Source of the DNA: Xanthomonas translucens pv. translucens DSM 18974
GTDB taxonomy: Bacteria > Pseudomonadota > Gammaproteobacteria > Xanthomonadales > Xanthomonadaceae
DNA: 17,098 bases
Direction: 5' to 3'
NCBI RefSeq assembly: GCF_000331775.1
Contig: NZ_CAPJ01000332.1
Span: 1 to 17,098, forward strand
The notes beneath the pieces were generated by a model. That model was not told the DNA's origin and did not search any database. It saw nothing but the letters and a program-made list of their open reading frames with translations. Position numbers and translations under genes: made by a program. This document shows, piece after piece, positions 1 to 6,797 of the stretch (the stretch's first letter is position 1; each line of letters opens with the position of its first letter).

Positions 1-1
1 G

Positions 2-571
2 CCGCCGCGCGTCAGCGTGTTTGGCGCTGGCCCGGAAACCGCCGTGCTGCTGCCGCTGCTGCGGCAGTTGGGCTGGATGACCACGCTGGTGGAACAGCGT
101 CCGCGCTGGGCGGCGCTGGCTGGCCAGGCCGACCAGGCCCTGGCCTGCACGCCGAGCCGCGCACTGGCCGACTGCGCCGACAGCGATGCGGCGCTGGTGA
201 TGCACCATCACTTCGAGCTGGATCGCGAGGCGCTGGATGCGCTGGCGGCGAGCGCGATCCCGTTCCTGGGCCTGCTGGGTCCGACGCGCCGGCGCGAGGA
301 CCTGTTCCGCCTGCTGCGCCCGCAGCAGCACGCGCAACTGCTGCCGCGTCTGCATGCGCCGATCGGGCTGCGGCTCGGCGGTAGCGGCGCGGAGGCGATC
401 GCGCTGAGCATCGCCGCGCAATTGCAGGCTACCCGTGCCGTGCAGTCCCACGCGGATACCGCGCCAAACCCGAGCCCATGCAGCGTGACCCGCCTGCATG
501 GCGGCGATGCCGCAGTGGCTGCGCGCATGCCGTTGCGCGCCGACAGCGGCGCATGCGGCGCGGCGCAGTGA
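2..571 (+). CDS. XdhC/PaoD-type molybdenum cofactor insertion chaperone, C-terminal part
   Basis: The frame is open from the first full codon, so the 5' end lies outside the window. The visible part carries the Rossmann domain of XdhC/CoxI proteins: a VFGAGPE nucleotide-binding turn near the left edge, then LVMHHHFELD, the characteristic IPFLGLLGPTRRR segment, and the closing LHAPIGLRLGGSGAEAIALS motif. Proteins of this family, such as E. coli PaoD and Rhodobacter XdhC, bind the molybdenum cofactor, help its sulfuration and insert it into xanthine oxidase-family enzymes. The next gene overlaps its stop codon and encodes a MocA-like transferase. Both converge on a paoABC operon, the probable client. 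The last 30 or so residues after the conserved motif are not recognisable and probably variable. Family assignment is firm; the client enzyme is inferred from context. Confidence 0.85.
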   Translation, partial: PPRVSVFGAGPETAVLLPLLRQLGWMTTLVEQRPRWAALAGQADQALACTPSRALADCADSDAALVMHHHFELDREALDALAASAIPFLGLLGPTRRREDLFRLLRPQQHAQLLPRLHAPIGLRLGGSGAEAIALSIAAQLQATRAVQSHADTAPNPSPCSVTRLHGGDAAVAARMPLRADSGACGAAQ

Positions 572-1173
572 GCCACGTGCATGCCGCCCTGGTGCTCGCC
601 GCCGGCGCCAGCCACCGCCTCGGCTATGCCAAACAGGCGCTGACCCGCGACGGCGAGCCGTTGTTGCGTCGCGCCGCGCGGCTGGCGCTGGCCTCGTCGC
701 CGGCCCGCTGCGTGGTCGTGTTGGGTGCGCAGGCCGAGGCGCTGCGTTCGGCGCTGGACGACCTGCCGGTGGAGATCGTGATCAATCGCGATTGGTCGAC
801 CGGCATGGGCGGCAGTCTGGCCTGCCTGCGCGCGGCGCTGCAGGGGGATGGGGCAATCACCCACAGCCTGGTGCTCGGCTGCGATCAGCCGGCGCTGGAG
901 GCTGCGCACTTGCAGGATCTGCTGGCCGCGTCGCGTCGCGCCGCCTCCGGCTGCGCGGTCAGCGCCTACGCCGGCGTGCGCGGCATGCCGGCGGTGGTGG
1001 CGCAGGCGTGCTGGCGCGAATTGCCCCTGTGCGGCGACCAGGGCCTGCGCGGGTTGTTCGATGCGATGGCGCTGGACAGCCTCGGCTGCATCGTCGCCCC
1101 GGTGCTGGCGCTGGATATGGATACGCCGCAGGATGTGCAAGCCGCGGTGCAACGCGGCTGGTTGGATCCGTAG
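568..1173 (+). CDS. mocA: MocA-like molybdenum cofactor cytidylyltransferase
   Basis: A protein of about 201 residues with the NTP-transferase fold of MobA/MocA enzymes. The N-terminal nucleotide-binding loop reads LVLAAGASHRLGYAKQ, with LAAG as in MocA rather than the LAGG usual in GTP-using MobA. It is followed by INRDWSTGMGGSL, the metal-binding LGCDQPAL, a GVRGMPAVV substrate loop and a closing LDMDTPQDVQA. MocA joins CTP to molybdopterin to make the cytosine dinucleotide form (MCD) used by PaoABC and related enzymes. The chosen GTG start overlaps the TGA of the xdhC-like gene (GTGA), implying translational coupling, and places the fold at the N-terminus as in the family. An in-frame ATG at 553 is the alternative. 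Paralogues acting on other substrates exist, so the CTP/MCD role leans partly on the neighbouring XdhC and PaoABC genes. Confidence 0.82.
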   Translation: MSHVHAALVLAAGASHRLGYAKQALTRDGEPLLRRAARLALASSPARCVVVLGAQAEALRSALDDLPVEIVINRDWSTGMGGSLACLRAALQGDGAITHSLVLGCDQPALEAAHLQDLLAASRRAASGCAVSAYAGVRGMPAVVAQACWRELPLCGDQGLRGLFDAMALDSLGCIVAPVLALDMDTPQDVQAAVQRGWLDP

Positions 1174-1292
1174 GCGCTACATTACGCTGGATCGATAGTT
1201 GCTCCTACAGGTGCGCGTGGCCTTCTGGATCATGCGATGGTCCGTCCGTACACGCGCCATGCGCGGCGCCGCGATTGCAGTTTCCACCTTGC

Positions 1293-3488
1293 TCAGCCGA
1301 TCAGCTTGTCCGGGGTGATCGGCAGTTCTCGGATGCGCTTGCCGGTGGCATGGAACACGGCGTTGGCGATCGCCGCGGGAATGCCGACCATGCCCAGCTC
1401 GCCCATGCCCTTGACCCCGAGCGGGTTGACGATGGTGTCGTCTTCTTCGACGAACATGGTCTCGATCAGGTGCACGTCGGCGTTGACCGGCACGTGGTAG
1501 TCGGCCAGCGAGGCGTTGAGCATGCGCCCGTAGCGATGATCGACCTCGGTGCCTTCGCTGAGCGCCATGCCGATGCCCATCACCACGCCGCCGATCTCCT
1601 GGCTGTGAGAGGCCAGCGGATTGATGATCTTGCCGCAGGCGGTGGCCTCGATGACCCGGGTCACCTGCACCATGCCGGTGTCCGGATCGACCTTGACCTC
1701 GATGAACTGCGCGCCGTGCGCGGCGGTGGCGTAGTTCTTGCGCTCGGCCGAGGGCTTGGACTCGTGCACCACTTCCAGTTCCTGCAGGCCGTGCTGGCGC
1801 ATCAGCTCGGCTACGTCCAGGCCGGCCTCGGGCTTGCCGGTCGGGCGCAGCTGGCCATCGACAAGTTCCACCGCATCCACGTCCAGCCCCCTGAACGCGG
1901 CTTTTCCGTCCTGCCTGGCCAGTTCCAGCAGCTTGCCGCGGATCGCGCGCGCCGCGCCGTGGATCGCGCTGCCGACGCTGGCCGTGGTCCACGAGCCGCC
2001 CTGCGACGGTGCCTTGGGCAGGCGCGTGTCGCCGAGTTCGAACTGCACGCGCTTGGCGTCCAGGCCCAGGTATTCGGCGGCGATCAGGGTCATCACCGTG
2101 TAGGTGCCAGGGCCGATGTCGGCGGTAGCGCTGCCGACCGTGGCGCTGTCGTCGGCCTTGAGCAGCACCCGCGCCAGCGCCGGCATCTGCATCGCCGCCC
2201 AGGTGCCGGTGGCCATGCCCCAGCCGACCAGCAGGCGGCCATCGCGCATCGAGCGCGGCTCGGGCGTGCGCTTGTGCCAGCCGAAGGTCTGCGCGCCGAG
2301 CCGGTAGCACTCGCGCAGCGCCTTGCTCGAGAATGGTTTGCCGGTCTCCGGGTCGGTCTCGGCATAGTTGGCCAGGCGCAATTGCAGCGGATCCATCTGC
2401 AGCGCGTAGGCCAGTTCGTCCATCGCGCATTCGATGCCGAACATCTGGCTGATGGTGCCGGGCGCGCGCATCGCCTGTGGTGTCGGCAGGTCGGTTTCCA
2501 CCACCTCGAAGCGGTCCTCGACGTTGGCGCAGGCGTACAGCGAGCGCGCGTTGCGGAAGTCGTTCTCGTTGAACGCCTCGATGCGCGAGGTATTGAGCAC
2601 GTGCCGATAGCGGATCGCCTGCAGCTTGCCGGCGGCGTCGGCGCCCAGGCCCAGCTCCACCCGATAATAGGGACGGTAGCCGTGGCCGCTGAACATCTGC
2701 CGGCGCGTGTAGACGATCTTGACCGGGCGGCCGACCGCCTTGGACACCGTGCCGAGCAGAAAGGTGTAGTAGTTCGGGCGCAGGCACGAGCCGAACGCGC
2801 CGCCGACGAACAGCGACACCACGTTGACCTGCTGCAGCGGAATGCCGAAGTAGCCGGCCAGCTGCTCGCGGTCTTGGTGCACGTTCTGGCTCTTGTTGAT
2901 CACGGTCAGGGTGTCGCCGATCCAGTAGCCGATGCCGCCATGCGGTTCCATCGGGTTGTGGTGCTCGATCGGCATCGTGTACGCGGCTTCCACCTTGACC
3001 TTTGCGGCAGCGAACGCCGCGGCCGGGTTTCCGCGTGGCTGCGGCGAGTCGTCTGGAGTTGGATCGTGGGCCTGGCCGAGCAGCGCGTCGAAATCGGTAT
3101 GCGCGGTCTCGGCCGCGTAGTCCACCAGGATCAGCCGCGACGCATGCCGCGCCTGCTCGAACGTGCTGGCGACCACTACCGCGATCGGCTGCGCGCTGAA
3201 ATGGATGCGGTCGTCGAGCAGGGCGCGGAACGACAGGTCCTGGCCCTTCTTCTTGACTGCGTCGGACACCGGCTTGACCGAGTTCAGGTGGGTCAGCACC
3301 TTGATCACTCCGGGCGCGGTTTCGGCGGCGCGGGTGTCGATGCGTACGATGCGGCCCTTGGCGATGGTGCTGGTGAGGATATAGCCGTGGAGCAGATGCG
3401 GGATCTGGAATTCCGCGGCATAGCGCGCCTGGCCGGTGACCTTGGCGTAGCCGTCGACGCGGCGCATTTCCTTGCCGATGTAGTTCAT
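1293..3488 (-). CDS. paoC: Aldehyde oxidoreductase, molybdenum-binding subunit PaoC
   Basis: This 731-residue protein is the large catalytic subunit of a xanthine oxidase-family enzyme; E. coli PaoC is about 732 residues. It opens with the aldehyde-oxidase hammerhead domain (VDGYAKVTGQARYAAE) and continues with the molybdopterin domains: FVGGAFGSCLRP, MRAPGTISQMFGIECAMDEL and QGGSWTTASVGSA near the cofactor. It ends with VKGMGELGMVG, whose Glu697 matches the catalytic base of the family (Glu692 in PaoC). It has no signal peptide, as expected for a subunit exported as a folded complex on the Tat signal of PaoA. It is the last gene of the operon and starts 22 bases after paoB, with GGAG in the gap. 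The enzyme is expected to oxidise aldehydes to acids in the periplasm; the true substrate cannot be read from sequence. Confidence 0.93.
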   Translation of the reverse strand: MNYIGKEMRRVDGYAKVTGQARYAAEFQIPHLLHGYILTSTIAKGRIVRIDTRAAETAPGVIKVLTHLNSVKPVSDAVKKKGQDLSFRALLDDRIHFSAQPIAVVVASTFEQARHASRLILVDYAAETAHTDFDALLGQAHDPTPDDSPQPRGNPAAAFAAAKVKVEAAYTMPIEHHNPMEPHGGIGYWIGDTLTVINKSQNVHQDREQLAGYFGIPLQQVNVVSLFVGGAFGSCLRPNYYTFLLGTVSKAVGRPVKIVYTRRQMFSGHGYRPYYRVELGLGADAAGKLQAIRYRHVLNTSRIEAFNENDFRNARSLYACANVEDRFEVVETDLPTPQAMRAPGTISQMFGIECAMDELAYALQMDPLQLRLANYAETDPETGKPFSSKALRECYRLGAQTFGWHKRTPEPRSMRDGRLLVGWGMATGTWAAMQMPALARVLLKADDSATVGSATADIGPGTYTVMTLIAAEYLGLDAKRVQFELGDTRLPKAPSQGGSWTTASVGSAIHGAARAIRGKLLELARQDGKAAFRGLDVDAVELVDGQLRPTGKPEAGLDVAELMRQHGLQELEVVHESKPSAERKNYATAAHGAQFIEVKVDPDTGMVQVTRVIEATACGKIINPLASHSQEIGGVVMGIGMALSEGTEVDHRYGRMLNASLADYHVPVNADVHLIETMFVEEDDTIVNPLGVKGMGELGMVGIPAAIANAVFHATGKRIRELPITPDKLIG

Positions 3489-3510
3489 TGCGGGTTCTCC
3501 GGTTCGCTCC

Positions 3511-4512
3511 TCACGCGGCGTCGCCGCCGCTGGCGCGGTGCAGGGCGCGGATCATCGCGTGCGTGCCCATCGGCACCTTGTAGGCGTTGTGCGCCAGCGG
3601 GCGCGCGGCGGTCATCTCCGCCTGCGCGGCGGCGGCGAAAGCGGCTTCGCCGACGCGCTGCCCGAGCAGTGCCCGTTCGGCGGCGTGCGCGCGCCACGGC
3701 TTGTGCGCCACCCCGCCCATCGCGATGCGCGCCTCGCGGATGCGTCCGTCCGGCTCCAGCGCCAGCGCTGCGGCTACCGAAATCAGCGCGAACGCGTAGC
3801 TGGCGCGGTCGCGTATCTTCAGATAGTGGCTGTGCGCGGCGAAGCGCTGCGCCGGCAGCATGATCGACTCGATCAGTTCGCCATGCGCCAACTGGTTGTC
3901 CAGGTCGGCGCGCGCGTCGGGAAGCAGGTGGAATGCGGCGAAGGCAATCTCGCGGCGCACGCCGGCCGGCGTGCGCACCTGCACCGTGGCGTCCAGCGCG
4001 GCCAGGGCCACGCACATGTCCGACGGATGCACCGCCACGCACTGTTCGCTGTGCCCGAAGATCGCGTGGGTGCGGTTGAGCCCCTCGCGCGCGCCGCAGC
4101 CGCTGCCGGGGCTGCGCTTGTTGCAGGGCAAGGCGGTGTCGTAGAAATAGCCGCAACGGGTGCGCTGCAGCAGGTTGCCGCCGTTGGTCGCCATGTTGCG
4201 CAACTGCATCGTCGCCCCGGCCAGGATCGCCTGGCTCAGCAGCGGATAGCGCTGGCGCACCAGCGGATGGTTGGCGGTATGGGTATTGTTGGCCAGCGCG
4301 CCCAGGCGCAGGCCGCCGTCGGCGGTTTCGGCGATCTCGGCCAGGCCCTTGAGCCGGGTCAGATCGACGATCTCGTCGGCGCCGGTCACCCCTTCCTTCA
4401 TCAGGTCGAGCAGGTTGGTGCCGCCGCCGAGGAAACGCGCGTTTGGATTGGCGGCGACGCGGCGCACCGCATCTTCCGGGGAACTGGCGCGCTGGTAATT
4501 AAACGGCGTCAT
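3511..4512 (-). CDS. paoB: Aldehyde oxidoreductase, FAD-binding subunit PaoB with extra 4Fe-4S motif
   Basis: This 333-residue protein is the FAD subunit of the complex. The FAD-binding loop is FLGGGTNLLDLMKEGV (residues 27-42) and the second FAD motif is NMATNGGNLLQRTRCGYFYD (106-125). Unlike most xanthine oxidase-family FAD subunits, it carries a Cys-rich insertion with Cys120, Cys130, Cys139 and Cys158, in the same sequence setting as the PaoB segment that holds an additional [4Fe-4S] cluster in E. coli PaoABC. The C-terminal CO-dehydrogenase flavoprotein domain follows (IRDRASYAFALISVAAAL and beyond). Electrons would pass from molybdenum through the 2Fe-2S clusters of PaoA to FAD here. 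The gene starts inside the end of paoA (14-base overlap), so the two are probably translationally coupled. Confidence 0.92.
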   Translation of the reverse strand: MTPFNYQRASSPEDAVRRVAANPNARFLGGGTNLLDLMKEGVTGADEIVDLTRLKGLAEIAETADGGLRLGALANNTHTANHPLVRQRYPLLSQAILAGATMQLRNMATNGGNLLQRTRCGYFYDTALPCNKRSPGSGCGAREGLNRTHAIFGHSEQCVAVHPSDMCVALAALDATVQVRTPAGVRREIAFAAFHLLPDARADLDNQLAHGELIESIMLPAQRFAAHSHYLKIRDRASYAFALISVAAALALEPDGRIREARIAMGGVAHKPWRAHAAERALLGQRVGEAAFAAAAQAEMTAARPLAHNAYKVPMGTHAMIRALHRASGGDAA

Positions 4513-5329
4513 CGGTCACCTCCTTCGCCAGCTTCAGCGCGGTCAGTTCGGACTGGTCGACGTAGCGCCAGGTCAAAGGGCGCATCGCGCCGCCGCTGTG
4601 CACGTCCTGGATCGCGGCGACGATCTTCGGATAGGCGCCGCAGCGGCAGAGGTTGCCGCTCATGCGTTCGCGCACTTCGGCGTCGCTAAGTTCGGTGACC
4701 GGTTGGCTGACGTCGGCGCTGACATGGCTGGCGTCGCCGCGCTTGATCTCCTCGAGCAACGCGACCGCCGAGCAGATCTGCCCGGGCGTGCAGTAGCCGC
4801 ACTGGAAGCCATCGTGCTCCACGAACGCGGCCTGCATCGGGTGCAGCCGCTCGCCGTCGGCCAGGCCTTCGATGGTGGTGATCTGCGCGTCATCGGCCTG
4901 CGCGGCCAGGGTCAGGCAGGACAGCCGCCGCTCGCCATTGACGATCACCGTGCAAGCGCCGCACTGGCCGTGGTCGCAGCCTTTCTTGGTGCCGGTCAAT
5001 GCCAGATGCTCGCGCAGCGCATCGAGCAGCGTGGTGCGCGGATCAAGCTTCAGCTCATGGCGCTGGCCGTTGATCTGCAGCACGACCGGCAGCGCGTCCT
5101 GCGGCGGCGTCACGTTCGTCGGTGCGGCGAAGGCGGCCTCGCTGAAGGCGATCTGGCCGTCTGCACCGCTGAGGCCGGCGGCCGACAACAGGGCGATGAA
5201 TTCGCGCCGCGACAGGCCGCTGATGCCGAGCCGGCGTGCGAGCGCGGCCTCGTCGGCGCTGAGTTCGGCATCGCACGGTATCCCGCTTGTGCCGGATGCG
5301 GCCTGGGAAGAATGGGGGTCGTGCTGCAT
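4499..5329 (-). CDS. paoA: Aldehyde oxidoreductase, 2Fe-2S subunit PaoA with Tat signal
   Basis: This 276-residue protein is the iron-sulfur subunit. A twin-arginine motif, SRREFI (Arg41-Arg42), and a hydrophobic stretch ending near AFAAP mark Tat export. The plant-type 2Fe-2S domain has Cys118, Cys123, Cys126 and Cys138 (GCDHGQCGACTV...SC). The helical 2Fe-2S domain has CGYCTPGQ (Cys177, Cys180) and CRCGAY (Cys228, Cys230). The ATG at 5329 is preceded by AGGAGAG at good spacing. The reading frame stays open to 5833, but the extra part is low-complexity Arg/Pro/Ala sequence without a ribosome site, so the longer version is rejected. About 40 residues precede the twin arginine, longer than usual for a Tat n-region and making the protein longer than E. 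coli PaoA (about 229). It is the first gene of paoABC and carries the export signal for the whole complex. Confidence 0.92.
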   Translation of the reverse strand: MQHDPHSSQAASGTSGIPCDAELSADEAALARRLGISGLSRREFIALLSAAGLSGADGQIAFSEAAFAAPTNVTPPQDALPVVLQINGQRHELKLDPRTTLLDALREHLALTGTKKGCDHGQCGACTVIVNGERRLSCLTLAAQADDAQITTIEGLADGERLHPMQAAFVEHDGFQCGYCTPGQICSAVALLEEIKRGDASHVSADVSQPVTELSDAEVRERMSGNLCRCGAYPKIVAAIQDVHSGGAMRPLTWRYVDQSELTALKLAKEVTDDAV

Positions 5330-5407
5330 CAGTCTCTCCTGCCTGGGGACCGCTACGTTGCCGCGCGCGCGGGGTGCAGCGGACGTGGACGGTGCGACCT
5401 GGGGTAG

Positions 5408-5429
5408 CGGTGCCGCCGTCACGGCACCG
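5408..5429. promoter_or_regulatory. Perfect 8-bp inverted repeat upstream of paoA
   Basis: CGGTGCCG and CGGCACCG are separated by six bases, 79-100 bases before the paoA start. There is no T-run on either side, so it is not a terminator. It could be an operator for the paoABC operon or a leader hairpin. The rest of the 293 bases between paoA and the effector gene shows no ORF or repeat I can support. In GC-rich DNA such a dyad could also arise by chance. Confidence 0.35.
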
Positions 5430-5622
5430 GCGCACGGGCCCGCGTCGGCGCCCGCCAGCGAGCATCGCAACGGCACCGCGAAGAGATTGCGAAGGGAGGG
5501 TGGCGATGCGGTGATGCGGGGGTGGGCTGGCGGGACTCGGGACACGCGGGACGCATCGATGAACTCGCACGCTGCACGCGCGAACTCACCTCTGCGCTGA
5601 GATGGTCCGCCGGAAGTGGATG

Positions 5623-6618
5623 CTACGGCTGGCTTGTGGGGGGGCTTTCGAAGAGCGCAGCGTACCCCCTTCTGAACTCTTCCATCGGCGTTACGAACGC
5701 TTCCAGATCCGGGATCACGCCATGCTTGAACGGGGGCATGGTCAATCCCAACGACGTGCCAATAGCGCGGATACACATTTCCGACTTCGCTCCACTGCCA
5801 CGTTTGTCTGGCATCGCGTTCGCGAGCAGCCAATGCATATGCCCCAGTGTCTGGATGCGGTCATTCACGTCCGACCTGGCAGGCAGCGTCATCCGCAATC
5901 TCTCCACCTCTTGCAGCAGAACAGGGATCCGGCTTGCCGCGGTGTGGCTTATCATGGGGGGCATCGCATCGTCGGCAAGCTCGGTCAGTCTACTGTCCGC
6001 ACGATACGGCAGGCGTATTTCGGTGAGGGGGATGGATGTTCCGTTGATCTGGACGGATTGGCGCAGTTGTACCAAGTGAATGTCGGGCCTTCCCGGGTAA
6101 TTTATAAGTTTTGCTGCAGCCGCGTTCTTTGCCTTGTCGGCAACGAACTCGTACTTTCCCGTTATCGGCGTGAGCGAGAATGCGCCATTGCTGAGGCGTC
6201 GCTCCGAGAAATCGCCCGTTGCGTCACCCTGCTGCATGCGCCAATGCGTCGCAAATCGCCATACGTCCTCGATATTCCGCAGCTGGCCAGAGCCCAGCTG
6301 TCGCGCCGCATCGTCGACTGCGATGGCGAATCGGAGGCCGTATGCCACATTCGCTGCGCTGTCGGAGGTGTCAAAGTGCGGATCCGGCCAGCGTGCGACA
6401 CCGATCTTTGCGCGCTCTTCAGGCAACAACCCAGCGTGTCGCACATTCCGACCAGGGCGCACGCTGCTTCTGGATGGCAGTCCAGCCAATGGGCCGGAGG
6501 GCCGATGTCCATCGAAGCCGGAACCTGCGGGGGGCGAAGATGCCTGGCGACCGGACGCACTGTCGCCGGTGGCGTAGCTGGCGCTGGAGCGTGTGATGGG
6601 ATGTGAAGTATTGCGCAT
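5623..6618 (-). CDS. xopAH: AvrB-family type III secreted effector (XopAH/AvrXccC type)
   Basis: This 331-residue protein aligns by eye with Pseudomonas syringae AvrB over residues 63-325. Anchors are VARWPDP (AvrB AARWPDD), IEDVWRFATHWRM (FEELWGRATEWRL), MHWLLANAMPDKRGSGAKSE and LTMPPFKHGVIPDLEA. AvrB residues Thr125, His217, Arg266 and Asp297 correspond to Thr150, His225, Arg273 and Asp304, all present. AvrB has a Fic/Doc-like fold, modifies the plant immune regulator RIN4, and is reported to act as a glycosyltransferase. Residues 1-60 are rich in Ser, Gly and Pro with no acidic residue before position 19, as in type III secretion signals. An in-frame TAG four codons upstream fixes the start at 6618; the Shine-Dalgarno sequence is poor. 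A PIP box and -10 box precede it. AvrB's acylation motif Met-Gly-Cys is absent (Met-Arg-Asn). GC content is visibly lower than in the flanking genes. Family certain; host target inferred. Confidence 0.93.
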   Translation of the reverse strand: MRNTSHPITRSSASYATGDSASGRQASSPPAGSGFDGHRPSGPLAGLPSRSSVRPGRNVRHAGLLPEERAKIGVARWPDPHFDTSDSAANVAYGLRFAIAVDDAARQLGSGQLRNIEDVWRFATHWRMQQGDATGDFSERRLSNGAFSLTPITGKYEFVADKAKNAAAAKLINYPGRPDIHLVQLRQSVQINGTSIPLTEIRLPYRADSRLTELADDAMPPMISHTAASRIPVLLQEVERLRMTLPARSDVNDRIQTLGHMHWLLANAMPDKRGSGAKSEMCIRAIGTSLGLTMPPFKHGVIPDLEAFVTPMEEFRRGYAALFESPPTSQP

Positions 6619-6661
6619 TGGCTGACACTAGCTCTACGACGACCTGACGCCTTGGTTGCAA

Positions 6662-6667
6662 AGGATA
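6662..6667 (-). promoter_or_regulatory. -10 box of the HrpX-type effector promoter
   Basis: On the minus strand this reads TATCCT and fits the YANNNT -10 consensus of HrpX-dependent promoters. Exactly 30 bases separate it from the downstream half of the PIP box, within the 30-32 bases established for functional PIP promoters. It lies 43 bases before the effector ATG, leaving a leader of roughly 35 bases. Confidence 0.8.
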
Positions 6668-6697
6668 GGTCGCTCACGGCGATCGCTGTGTGCGGGT

Positions 6698-6722
6698 GCG
6701 AATTAAAAAAGCACATTGCGAA
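6698..6722 (-). promoter_or_regulatory. Perfect PIP box (TTCGC-N15-TTCGC), HrpX binding site
   Basis: Reading the minus strand, TTCGC occupies 6722-6718 and TTCGC 6702-6698, with exactly 15 bases between. This is the full plant-inducible-promoter consensus bound by HrpX, the AraC-type activator of type III secretion and effector genes in Xanthomonas. It points at the AvrB-family gene, whose start is 79 bases further on, and a matching -10 box lies between. The spacer contains a six-base T-run. The regulator itself is not in this window. Confidence 0.9.
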
Positions 6723-6726
6723 CCTG

Positions 6727-6761
6727 GGATGCTGCACTCAAGCCGCTTCTATGCAGCATCC
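6727..6761. repeat. Perfect 10-bp inverted repeat between receptor and effector genes
   Basis: GGATGCTGCA and TGCAGCATCC flank a 15-base loop. The repeat lies 36 bases after the stop of the TonB-dependent receptor gene and 4 bases before the PIP box, all on the minus strand. It might weakly terminate receptor transcription, since a T6 run follows after 16 bases, although that spacing is too wide for a classical terminator. It might instead be a binding site or insertion scar at the edge of the low-GC effector segment. Confidence 0.55.
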
Positions 6762-6797
6762 ACTGGTCGCCAATCGCCGTAATGGAACGTGCAGGCG

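Noticed and set aside
498..3863. A 1121-codon open frame on the + strand
   Set aside because: It is a mirror of paoC/paoB in GC-rich DNA: low-complexity Arg/Ala/Gly sequence with no family motif, while the opposite strand encodes clear conserved enzymes.
5330..5833. N-terminal extension of the PaoA frame
   Set aside because: It has no ribosome site, low-complexity composition and overlap with the effector gene end; the ATG at 5329 has AGGAG and suits a Tat protein.
6679..6702. Alternative PIP-like pair TTCGC-N14-ATCGC on the minus strand
   Set aside because: The spacing and second half are imperfect; the adjacent TTCGC-N15-TTCGC at 6722-6698 is a full match with the right -10 distance.
5618..6733. 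Shared GGATGCT at both edges of the effector segment (5618-5624 and 6727-6733) as a target-site duplication
   Set aside because: Seven bases is within chance expectation, and the right copy is part of a larger inverted repeat that explains it.
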